Assembly: GCF_029958905.1 (NCBI RefSeq)
Contig: NZ_CP124613.1
Span: forward strand, 124,001-188,000
Reading direction: 5' to 3'
DNA length: 64,000 bases
Source of the DNA: Vibrio sp. YMD68
GTDB taxonomy: Bacteria > Pseudomonadota > Gammaproteobacteria > Enterobacterales > Vibrionaceae
Shown here: piece after piece, positions 17,794 through 25,915 of the stretch
Position numbering within the stretch: the first letter of the stretch is position 1
How the letters are laid out: each line of letters begins with the position of its first letter
The notes under the pieces: model-generated
What the model was told of the DNA's origin: nothing
The model's database searches: none
The model's input: the letters and a program-made list of their open reading frames with translations, nothing else
Made by a program: the position numbers and the translations under genes

Positions 17794-17834
17794 TATGACA
17801 CAAAATTACGTTCAATTAATTACGGAAATGAATC

Positions 17835-18437
17835 ATGCTCAAGAAAATTATTACTTTTATCTCGACAATCGCGATCGCTTTGTCAGTGAATGCTGCGCAA
17901 TTTGAAGAAGGCAAACACTTCAAAGTATTGGATGTCGAAAAAGCCCAGAAACCCGTCGTGACTGAGTTTTTCTCGTTCTACTGCCCACATTGCTACAAGT
18001 TTGAAGGAGTGGTTGAAAACCTAAAACCCGCACTACCCGATGATGCACGTTTTGAAAAAGTACACGTTGCATTCATGGGCAACAATATGGCTATCCCAAT
18101 GGCAAAGTCATACGCCACTATGGTTGCGTTAGATGTTGAAAAAGAGATGGTGCCAGCGATGTTCAAACAGATCCATCAATTACGCCAAGCACCAAAAGAT
18201 GAAGCGGCGCTTCGTCAGCTCTTTGTCGATTATGGGGTTGATGGTAAGAAATTTGATTCGGCTTACAATGGTTTTGTCGTGAACTCAATGCAGCGAGAAT
18301 TTGATAAGCAATTTGAAGCCAGCACATTAACCGGTGTGCCTGGTGTACTGGTGAACAACAAGTACATTGTGGTACCCGACAGTATCAAAAGCTATGAAGA
18401 ATACAACGCGCTAGTCAACTACCTCTTGACCCTGTAA
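17835..18437 (+). CDS. dsbA: Thiol:disulfide interchange protein DsbA (TcpG-like)
   Basis: 200 residues with a signal peptide (cleavage after VNA). The thioredoxin fold has the CPHC active site in FFSFYCPHCYKFE, the helical insertion of DsbA, and a cis-proline loop TGVPG. It closely follows the layout of Vibrio TcpG: HVAFMGNNM, MVPAMFKQIH and NYLLTL at the end. It should oxidise cysteine pairs of exported proteins in the periplasm with DsbB. A DsbA paralogue is possible because the main dsbA normally sits elsewhere. Confidence 0.88.
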   Translation: MLKKIITFISTIAIALSVNAAQFEEGKHFKVLDVEKAQKPVVTEFFSFYCPHCYKFEGVVENLKPALPDDARFEKVHVAFMGNNMAIPMAKSYATMVALDVEKEMVPAMFKQIHQLRQAPKDEAALRQLFVDYGVDGKKFDSAYNGFVVNSMQREFDKQFEASTLTGVPGVLVNNKYIVVPDSIKSYEEYNALVNYLLTL

Positions 18438-18522
18438 GAACAAGATTGCGCCAATAGAATGTCGGTTCACACTGTAAATTTGAATCGATTCTATTTCTGC
18501 ACATCGCACTTTTGCCAGCATT

Positions 18523-18554
18523 AAGAGGGGCCACTTATCTGAGTGGCCCCTCTT
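18523..18554 (+). terminator. Rho-independent terminator after dsbA
   Basis: A 13-bp GC-rich stem AAGAGGGGCCACT with AGTGGCCCCTCTT, a 6-nt loop and a following T run. Confidence 0.92.
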
Positions 18555-18594
18555 TTTTAAATACCACACTGAGATGTCGTTCAAACTGTTGGTC

Positions 18595-18636
18595 ATTGAT
18601 CATTGGTGATTGGTTATTGGCTATTGGTGATTGGTT
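18595..18636 (+). repeat. Heptamer tandem repeat (ATTGGTG type)
   Basis: Six consecutive 7-bp units: ATTGATC, ATTGGTG, ATTGGTT, ATTGGCT, ATTGGTG, ATTGGTT. It lies between the dsbA terminator and the LysR stop, so it is noncoding and could vary in length between strains. Confidence 0.8.
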
Positions 18637-18668
18637 ATCAGCTAAAAACCCTACCAACCTACAACAGA

Positions 18669-18704
18669 AAAACTGTCCGCCTGAAACAGGAAAATTGTCC
18701 GCCT
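18669..18704. repeat. Direct repeat of AAAAYTGTCCGCCT
   Basis: AAAACTGTCCGCCT at 18669-18682 and AAAATTGTCCGCCT at 18691-18704, a 22-bp period. The second copy overlaps the LysR stop codon. Confidence 0.6.
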
Positions 18705-19602
18705 AAAAATAGTGAGAAATGGTCAGATAACGATCTCGGATATGTTCTATTAACAGCTTTACCTTATTGGGGGGTTGGCGAGTAAAAGGGTACACCGCAT
18801 AAATGCCCAACTTCTTGCCCACCAGTTCAGGGAAAATATCCACTAACTGACCGTTTCTAATATCATGGTAAACCAGACAGCGAGGAACATAGGCTATGCC
18901 ATAGCCGCCAAGTGCCGCTTTACGTAGCGCGGTGGCATTATTGGTCGAGAAATTTCCTGACACTCGCACAATGTAATTCCCCTCTCGACCTTTAAACTCC
19001 CACTCGCTCGCCCCCGTCGTTTGATACGCATATTGCAAACAGTTATGTGTCACCAATTGATTCGGTTCTAGAGGCTTACTATTTTTCGCGATGTAAGAAG
19101 GCGACGCGCACACCACCCATTGCGAATCCAGAATATGACGTGCCACCAAACTAGAATCTTCCAAATAACCCGTGCGAATCACCAGGTCAAAACCGCCATC
19201 GACGAGATCAACAAACTTATTATCGAGTGACATATCCACCGTCAACCCTGGGTGCTGGTCACAAAATTGCGCCACCGCTTCTGCCAAAATCAAATCACCA
19301 GAAATAGTAGGAACCGACATTTTTATGTGTCCGCTTACGTTTTCACCAAATCCCGAAACAGAGTCCATCGCTTCTTGAGTGGCTAACTTCACACTTTTGG
19401 CTCCGTGCAGTAATGCCTTCCCCGCCTCTGTGAGCGTCAATTTACGCGTTGTTCGATATAATAGTTGAACCCCTATTTGCTCTTCTAAACGTGCAATTCT
19501 TTTGCTAACTACAGAATTTGTAAGGTTATTTTGTTCAGCCACCTTACTAAAGCTCCCCAACTCTATTACCTGTGAAAACAGGATTAAATCATCTGCTCGC
19601 AT
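18703..19602 (-). CDS. LysR family regulator divergent from lldP
   Basis: 299 residues. N-terminal winged helix: LILFSQVIELGSFSKVAEQNNLTNSVVSKRIARLEEQIG. The effector domain follows. It reads away from lldP across a 156-bp gap, the usual place for a LysR that controls its neighbour, so it likely governs lactate use. Most proteobacterial lld operons use a GntR-type LldR, so a LysR here is less common. The gene ends inside a 22-bp direct repeat. Confidence 0.85.
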   Translation of the reverse strand: MRADDLILFSQVIELGSFSKVAEQNNLTNSVVSKRIARLEEQIGVQLLYRTTRKLTLTEAGKALLHGAKSVKLATQEAMDSVSGFGENVSGHIKMSVPTISGDLILAEAVAQFCDQHPGLTVDMSLDNKFVDLVDGGFDLVIRTGYLEDSSLVARHILDSQWVVCASPSYIAKNSKPLEPNQLVTHNCLQYAYQTTGASEWEFKGREGNYIVRVSGNFSTNNATALRKAALGGYGIAYVPRCLVYHDIRNGQLVDIFPELVGKKLGIYAVYPFTRQPPNKVKLLIEHIRDRYLTISHYF

Positions 19603-19758
19603 CTCATTATGCCAATTTTGGAAATAATCATTTTCATTATTTCTCTATATGAACAAAAAATAAAGCGGTAAATTCACCGCAAATTAACATTAATAACACT
19701 AATGCAAAATCACAGAGCCTCTCTAGAGCCCTGATTAATGAATACATAGGATGTACCA

Positions 19759-21450
19759 ATGAGTGAAACACTACTTGCCCTTGTAGCTTTCTCACCGATT
19801 GTGGTGACAGCCATACTCCTCGTCGGCCTCAACTGGCCAGCGAAGCGTGCGATGCCAGTCGCGTTCGGGTTAACCGTTATTATTGCCCTCTTTACATGGG
19901 ATATGTCGACAACGCGTGTTCTGGCTTCTGTGTTTCAAGGGCTGGGAATTACCGTCTCTGTACTTTGGATTGTGTTTGGCGCCATCTTCTTGCTCAACAC
20001 GTTAAAACACACGGGCGCGATCTCGACAATTCGCAACGGGTTTACCAATATCTCACCGGATCGTCGTGTTCAAGCCATCATTATCGCGTGGTGCTTTGGT
20101 TCATTTATAGAAGGCGCATCAGGCTTTGGCACACCAGCCGCTATCGCCGCACCCCTTCTCGTCGCCATCGGGTTCCCCGCGTTAGCCGCTGTATTAATGG
20201 GAATGATGATTCAATCGACACCCGTTTCTTTTGGTGCGGTCGGAACGCCGATTATCGTTGGCGTAAACAAAGGGTTAGATACACACAATATTGGCGAAGC
20301 TCTGATTGCAAACGGTTCGAGTTGGGATGTCTATCTTCAACAAATCACCTCTAACGTGGCGCTCATTCACGCTGGCGTGGGAACACTCATTCCTGTCCTG
20401 ATGGCCATGATGTTGACGCGTTTCTTTGGTAAAAATAACAGCTGGACCGAAGGGCTCGATATTCTGCCGTTCGCTATTTTTGCTGGGCTATCGTTTACCA
20501 TTCCCTACGCGTTGACAGGAGTGTTCCTTGGCGCTGAGTTCCCGTCACTTATCGGTGGCTTAGTCGGGCTGGCTATCACCGTGTCTGCGGCCAAAGTCGG
20601 CTTTCTGGTTCCAAAAACAACCTGGGACTTCGAAGACGAGAAAAAGTGGCCTACAGAATGGTTAGGCTCACTGAAAATTGACCTTGATGATGCTAAATCA
20701 AAACCGATGAGCATGGTGATGGCATGGTTACCGTATGTGTTGCTCGCCGTTGTCTTGGTTGCAAGCCGCGTCAGCCCTGATTTTAAAGCGATGCTGCGTA
20801 GCGTGAGTCTCTCATTTAGCAATATTCTTGGCGAGGCAGGCATCAGTACCGCGATTCAACCTTTGTATCTTCCAGGGGGGATCCTTGTCTTCATCGCATT
20901 GGTTTCCGTTCTGCTGCAATCTCGTAGCGTCACCCCGTTGGTCAAAGCCTTTGGTGAATCCAGCAAGACACTGATTGGCGCAGGTTTCGTTCTGGTCTTT
21001 ACTATCCCAATGGTACGTATCTTCATCAACTCGGGCATTAACGAGGCTGATCTTGCCAGCATGCCAGTCACAACGGCGAACTTTGCCGCTGGCCTTGTCG
21101 GTGATGCTTTTCCTGCTCTGAGCGCAACCGTTGGTGCGTTAGGTGCCTTCATTGCTGGCTCAAATACGGTGTCTAACATGATGTTTAGCCAATTCCAATT
21201 TGAAGTCGCACAAACCCTGTCGATATCCAGTGCAATGATTGTTGCTCTACAAGCGGTTGGGGCTGCGGCCGGCAACATGATTGCGATTCATAACGTAGTG
21301 GCGGCTTCTGCTACCGTGGGCTTACTCGGACGAGAAGGGGCAACGCTGCGCAAAACCATTATTCCAACTCTGTACTATTTATTCGCTACCGGGGTAATTG
21401 GACTTATCGCGATTTACGGCTTCCACGTGACGGATGCTCTTATGAGCTAA
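19759..21450 (+). CDS. lldP: L-lactate permease
   Basis: 563 residues with many membrane helices and the LctP family features: [52 protein letters not shown] and, near the end, [17 protein letters not shown]. It is a proton-coupled inner membrane carrier for lactate, and glycolate in some bacteria. It starts after AGGATGTACC. lldD and dld-II follow on the same strand. Confidence 0.95.
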   Translation: MSETLLALVAFSPIVVTAILLVGLNWPAKRAMPVAFGLTVIIALFTWDMSTTRVLASVFQGLGITVSVLWIVFGAIFLLNTLKHTGAISTIRNGFTNISPDRRVQAIIIAWCFGSFIEGASGFGTPAAIAAPLLVAIGFPALAAVLMGMMIQSTPVSFGAVGTPIIVGVNKGLDTHNIGEALIANGSSWDVYLQQITSNVALIHAGVGTLIPVLMAMMLTRFFGKNNSWTEGLDILPFAIFAGLSFTIPYALTGVFLGAEFPSLIGGLVGLAITVSAAKVGFLVPKTTWDFEDEKKWPTEWLGSLKIDLDDAKSKPMSMVMAWLPYVLLAVVLVASRVSPDFKAMLRSVSLSFSNILGEAGISTAIQPLYLPGGILVFIALVSVLLQSRSVTPLVKAFGESSKTLIGAGFVLVFTIPMVRIFINSGINEADLASMPVTTANFAAGLVGDAFPALSATVGALGAFIAGSNTVSNMMFSQFQFEVAQTLSISSAMIVALQAVGAAAGNMIAIHNVVAASATVGLLGREGATLRKTIIPTLYYLFATGVIGLIAIYGFHVTDALMS

Positions 21451-21538
21451 TACATCGACCGATAAAAAGGCGAGTGATTAGATGAAATGAACGGGTTCAC
21501 TACATAGACCAAATAGCGAATTTTTACGTGAGGCGTTA

Positions 21539-21634
21539 ATGGCTTGTTCTCTTATTCAATGTGACGGTTGCACACAACCACACTGGCCTAGTGACAACAC
21601 GAGCAAATCCAGAACATTACCGCCTCTTTTTTGA
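21539..21634 (+). CDS. Possible 31-residue Cys-rich small protein
   Basis: A short frame between lldP and lldD, starting MACSLIQCDGCTQPHW. It has three Cys and a His early, and GAGG 5 nt before the ATG, a better ribosome site than chance would usually give. I know no family for it. It could be a zinc-binding microprotein, a leader or chance. Confidence 0.35.
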   Translation: MACSLIQCDGCTQPHWPSDNTSKSRTLPPLF

Positions 21635-21696
21635 CGATGTCGGCCATACTGAACCTTCCACGAAAGGCACTGTATAACCATTTATAGGACTGAATT

Positions 21697-22836
21697 ATGA
21701 TCATATCCGCGCCAACGGACTACCGTGCCGCAGCAAAAGCAAAACTGCCTCCTTTTCTTTTTCACTATATTGATGGCGGTTCTTACGGTGAACATACACT
21801 AAGAAAAAACACCGATGACCTTGCCGCTATCGCGTTAAAACAACGTGTTCTAAACAACATGGAAGACTTAAGTTTAGACACAGAAATCTTCGGCGAAAAA
21901 TTGGCGATGCCCATTGCTTTAGCCCCTGTCGGGCTGACAGGCATGTACGCTCGAAGAGGGGAAGTTCAGGCAGCAAAAGCGGCACAAAACAAGGGCATTC
22001 CTTTTACCATGTCGACCGTCTCTGTCTGCCCTATCGAGGAAGTGGCTCCAGCCATTGAACGCCCAATGTGGTTCCAGCTGTACGTTTTAAAAGATCGTGG
22101 ATTCATGAAAAACGTCCTAGAACGTGCAAAAGCGGCCGGTGTCACGACGTTAGTCTTTACCGTTGATATGCCGGTCCCTGGGGCTCGTTATCGTGACAAT
22201 CACTCGGGTATGAGCGGTCCCAATGCCGCGGCACGCCGAGTTTTCCAAGCGATGCGTCACCCAAGTTGGGCCGTCGATGTTGGCTTGTTGGGTAAACCCC
22301 ATGACCTTGGCAATATCTCAACCTATCGCGGTGAACCCACCAAACTCGAAGATTACATTGGTTGGCTTGGTGCGAACTTTGACCCTTCTATTTGCTGGAA
22401 AGATCTAGAGTGGATCCGCGACTTTTGGGATGGCCCAATGGTGATTAAAGGCATTTTAGACAAACAAGATGCCAAAGATGCCGTCTCTTTTGGCGCTGAC
22501 GGTATTGTCGTTTCTAATCATGGCGGCCGACAGCTCGATGGCGTTCTATCCACCGCCAAGGCACTGCCGACAATTGCCGATGCCGTAAAAGGTGACCTTA
22601 AAATCTTTGTCGATTCAGGGATCCGGTCAGGATTAGATGTCGTGAGAATGCTGGCGCTTGGCGCAGATTGCACACTATTAGGGCGCTCATTTATCTACGC
22701 ACTGGCCGCGCAAGGACAAGCTGGTGTAGAAAACCTGCTCGACCTTTACGAAAAAGAGATGCGCGTGGCCATGACACTGACCGGCGCGAAAAGTATCCAG
22801 GACTTAAATGCAGATTCTTTGGTGAATTTGAAGTAA
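21697..22836 (+). CDS. lldD: L-lactate dehydrogenase (FMN, quinone-linked)
   Basis: 379 residues of the FMN alpha-hydroxy-acid dehydrogenase barrel. Visible are [12 protein letters not shown], the FMN region [10 protein letters not shown], the [10 protein letters not shown] lysine strand and the catalytic motif SNHGGRQLD with its histidine, then [19 protein letters not shown]. It oxidises L-lactate to pyruvate at the inner membrane and passes electrons to quinone. Length is normal. It lies downstream of lldP. Confidence 0.95.
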   Translation: MIISAPTDYRAAAKAKLPPFLFHYIDGGSYGEHTLRKNTDDLAAIALKQRVLNNMEDLSLDTEIFGEKLAMPIALAPVGLTGMYARRGEVQAAKAAQNKGIPFTMSTVSVCPIEEVAPAIERPMWFQLYVLKDRGFMKNVLERAKAAGVTTLVFTVDMPVPGARYRDNHSGMSGPNAAARRVFQAMRHPSWAVDVGLLGKPHDLGNISTYRGEPTKLEDYIGWLGANFDPSICWKDLEWIRDFWDGPMVIKGILDKQDAKDAVSFGADGIVVSNHGGRQLDGVLSTAKALPTIADAVKGDLKIFVDSGIRSGLDVVRMLALGADCTLLGRSFIYALAAQGQAGVENLLDLYEKEMRVAMTLTGAKSIQDLNADSLVNLK

Positions 22837-22844
22837 TTTCAAAA

Positions 22845-22878
22845 GGTGTCACAGCAAATGACTGGAGACTGTGACACC
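22845..22878 (+). terminator. Hairpin between lldD and dld-II
   Basis: GGTGTCACAG (22845-22854) pairs exactly with CTGTGACACC (22869-22878), followed by GTTTT. It may be a partial terminator or mRNA-stability element tuning D-lactate dehydrogenase relative to lldD. Confidence 0.6.
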
Positions 22879-22936
22879 GTTTTCACTGCTGATTTCATAA
22901 CAAATACAATGCCGCAGCGAGCACAAGGAAGCGAAC

Positions 22937-25795
22937 ATGTCGAATTCACACCACAATAATCAAAGCCGGGATAGCCTCTATCAACAGCTTGAATCATTAC
23001 TCGCGGCTAAGATAGAGCCCGAACGTATTGTCACTCAAGAAGCCAAACGGCTGGCCTATGGCACCGACGCCAGCTTCTATCGTTTGGTTCCTAAAATTGT
23101 GTTGCGCTTAAAAAACCTTGATGAAGTCATTTATGCGATTCAATGCTGTCGTGAAATGGGCATTCATTGCACTTTTCGCGCAGCCGGTACCAGCCTTTCA
23201 GGCCAAGCTGTTTCTGATTCGGTGCTCATTACGCTCACGGATGATTGGCGAAGCCATGAAATTCTTGATGATGGCGATAAGATACGTCTGCAACCGGGCG
23301 TTATCGGCGCAGATGCCAACAAATACCTTGCGCCATTCCAGCGTAAAATAGGGCCAGACCCAGCTTCTATCAATACCTGTAAAATCGGTGGTATCGCCGC
23401 CAACAACGCCAGCGGCATGTGCTGTGGTACCGCACAAAACTCTTATAAAACCGTGAATAGCATGAAAATTGTCTTTAGCGACGGTTCGATTCTCAACACC
23501 GGAGATGCCACCAGCATTGCTGAATTTTCCCAACAGAACCCAGCACTCATTGCCGGTATTAAAGCCCTACATAATGACACCATTGCAAACACCGAGCTGA
23601 CTCAACGCATTAAACATAAGTATCGACTGAAGAACACCACCGGTTACGCCATCAATGCTTTGGTTGACTACCACGATCCAATCGACATTATTGAGCATCT
23701 CATGATCGGTTCCGAAGGCACATTAGGGTTCATTGCAGAAGTCACCTACAACACCGTTGTAGAACACGCCCATAAAGCTTCTGCCTTATTGGTTTTTTCC
23801 GATATTGAACAAGCCAGCCAAGCGGTGACCACGCTTTCAAACAGCCCGGTTGCTGCTGTAGAGTTAATGGATGGCCGTGCCTTACGATCGGTAGCCAACA
23901 ACGCAGGTTTACCTGACTTCATCAAAACACTCGACATAGAAGCCGCTGCAATACTGGTCGAGTCACACGCCAGCGATGATGACGCACTCACTCAGCAGTG
24001 CCAACAGGTCATGGCGGCTCTTACTGAATTTTCCATCATTGAATCGGTTCCCTTTACTTCGGATGCAAAAACCGTGGCGACCTTATGGGGCATTCGTAAA
24101 GGTATGTTCCCTGCGGTTGGTGCAGTGCGCGAAGTGGGCACCACAGTGATCATTGAAGATGTCGCTTTTCCTATCGAGCATTTAGCCAACGGGGTGAGAG
24201 ACCTGCAATCGCTGTTTGAAAAATATCGATACGATGAAGCGATCATTTTCGGTCATGCTCTGGAAGGTAACCTTCACTTTGTTTTCACCCAGGGGTTTGA
24301 TAGCCAAGAAGAAATCGATCGCTACGGCGGATTTATGGACGATGTGGCCGATTTAGTCGCCGTAAAGTACCAAGGTTCACTCAAGGCAGAGCACGGTACT
24401 GGGCGAAATATGGCACCTTACGTGGAGCTTGAATGGGGAAAAGATGGCTACGCGTTAATGCAAAAAATTAAGCGCCTATTTGATCCACAAGGATTGTTTA
24501 ACCCAGGTGTTATCATCAATGACAACCCTCATTCCCATCTCGAAGATTTGAAACCCATGCCCGCAGCCGATGAGTTGGTTGATCGATGTATTGAGTGTGG
24601 ATTTTGTGAACCCGTGTGTCCATCGCGCACGCTGACCCTCTCCCCTCGACAACGCATTGTTCTATACCGTGAACTCCAGCGCCGAAAAAATTCGGGGGAA
24701 ACCGTTGAAGCGAGCGAGTTGGAGCAAGTCTTTGAATATCAAGGGCTTGATACTTGCGCCGCGACCGGGCTTTGCGCTGATCGTTGCCCCGTTGGCATCA
24801 ACACAGGGGATCTGGTCAAAAAGCTCCGCTCAGTGAAATATCAACGGCTCACACCCATTGTAAAATGGACAGCTCAGTGGACCGCCGATCATTTTGCAGC
24901 CACCACCGCGGTTGCTCGGATCGGATTAAAAGCCAACCGGATTGCCACTCAAACCATTGGCGGTGAGAAAGTCGCCAAAATCACGCATGGGCTTCGTTCA
25001 TTAACCAAAGGGAAAACACCGATTTGGATGTCGGAGTATCCTCAAGAAAACGCGTTTAAAATGAGCTCAACCCCAACGGTTCAGTCCAATAAAAAAGTGG
25101 TCTACCTACCCTCTTGCGCCAGCCGCAATATGAGCCAACAGTCAAGCGCACAGGATCAACGCTCGTTGACGGAAGTGACCCTATCACTGCTCAATAAAGC
25201 AGGCTATGAAGTCATCATCCCCAATAAACTGAGCGATCAATGTTGTGGAATGCCGTATGACAGCAAAGGAATAACAGACCTTGCCGAGCAAAAATCTCAA
25301 CAACTTGAACAAGCACTTTGGTTCGCTAGCCGTAACGGAAGATACCCAGTACTGATGGATACCAGCCCATGCGCCAAACGAAGCATCGAGCAGTTTACAA
25401 AACCGATGGAAGTTTTAGAGCCGACTGGGTTTATTTTGAAGTACCTTAAAGAGCACTTAAACTTTGCTCCAATACAAGAAACCGTGATGCTGCACGTCAC
25501 CTGTAGCTCTCGCCGAATGGGGCTAGCTAACGACATGCTAGAACTGGCAAAAGCCTGTACCTCCGACGTTATCGTACCCGAGCACATAGAATGTTGTGGT
25601 TGGGCTGGCGATAAAGGCTTTATGACCCCCGAACTAAACGCCGCCGCGGTTCACCCGCTGAAAGAGCAAGTACCTGACCATTGCACAAGAGGGTTTAGTA
25701 ACAGTAAGACCTGTGAAATAGGTTTATCACACCACAGTGGAGTGCCGTATCAATCGATATTATATTTGGTGGATGAAGTGACCACCAAGGCCTAA
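22937..25795 (+). CDS. FAD/4Fe-4S D-lactate dehydrogenase (Dld-II)
   Basis: A 952-residue fusion. Residues about 1-530 are a GlcD-like FAD oxidase (RAAGTSLSGQAVSDSVLI, GGIAANNASGM, GSEGTLGFIAEVT, KAEHGTGRNMAPYVE). Residues about 545-640 hold two ferredoxin-like clusters (CIECGFCEPVCPS and CAATGLCADRCPVG). The rest has two CCG domains (DQCCGMPYDSKG, IECCGWAGDKG). This is the layout of Shewanella Dld-II, which oxidises D-lactate to pyruvate and feeds quinone. AAGGAAGCGAAC precedes the ATG. Part of its 3' end is repeated in decayed form at 39160-39372, beyond the CRISPR-Cas locus. Confidence 0.92.
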   Translation: MSNSHHNNQSRDSLYQQLESLLAAKIEPERIVTQEAKRLAYGTDASFYRLVPKIVLRLKNLDEVIYAIQCCREMGIHCTFRAAGTSLSGQAVSDSVLITLTDDWRSHEILDDGDKIRLQPGVIGADANKYLAPFQRKIGPDPASINTCKIGGIAANNASGMCCGTAQNSYKTVNSMKIVFSDGSILNTGDATSIAEFSQQNPALIAGIKALHNDTIANTELTQRIKHKYRLKNTTGYAINALVDYHDPIDIIEHLMIGSEGTLGFIAEVTYNTVVEHAHKASALLVFSDIEQASQAVTTLSNSPVAAVELMDGRALRSVANNAGLPDFIKTLDIEAAAILVESHASDDDALTQQCQQVMAALTEFSIIESVPFTSDAKTVATLWGIRKGMFPAVGAVREVGTTVIIEDVAFPIEHLANGVRDLQSLFEKYRYDEAIIFGHALEGNLHFVFTQGFDSQEEIDRYGGFMDDVADLVAVKYQGSLKAEHGTGRNMAPYVELEWGKDGYALMQKIKRLFDPQGLFNPGVIINDNPHSHLEDLKPMPAADELVDRCIECGFCEPVCPSRTLTLSPRQRIVLYRELQRRKNSGETVEASELEQVFEYQGLDTCAATGLCADRCPVGINTGDLVKKLRSVKYQRLTPIVKWTAQWTADHFAATTAVARIGLKANRIATQTIGGEKVAKITHGLRSLTKGKTPIWMSEYPQENAFKMSSTPTVQSNKKVVYLPSCASRNMSQQSSAQDQRSLTEVTLSLLNKAGYEVIIPNKLSDQCCGMPYDSKGITDLAEQKSQQLEQALWFASRNGRYPVLMDTSPCAKRSIEQFTKPMEVLEPTGFILKYLKEHLNFAPIQETVMLHVTCSSRRMGLANDMLELAKACTSDVIVPEHIECCGWAGDKGFMTPELNAAAVHPLKEQVPDHCTRGFSNSKTCEIGLSHHSGVPYQSILYLVDEVTTKA

Positions 25796-25850
25796 CGCCA
25801 CGCTAAGCCTTAATATCAAACTAAGCCGTATACCAACGATTTTCCACTAA

Positions 25851-25878
25851 AAAGCCACGCTGATTCTAGCGTGGCTTT
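25851..25878 (+). terminator. Terminator after dld-II, abutting the CRISPR array
   Basis: An 11-bp stem AAAGCCACGCT with AGCGTGGCTTT and a GATTCT loop. It ends 9 bp before the degenerate last CRISPR repeat, so it may insulate the array from dld transcription. Confidence 0.85.
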
Positions 25879-25887
25879 GTCGTCTTA

Positions 25888-25915
25888 TCTTCTTGCTGCC
25901 TGCGCGGCAGTGAAC
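25888..25915 (-). repeat. Degenerate terminal CRISPR repeat
   Basis: The first 8 bases are altered (TCTTCTTG instead of TTTCTGAG) while the hairpin half is intact. Decay of the leader-distal repeat marks this as the old end of the array. Confidence 0.9.
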
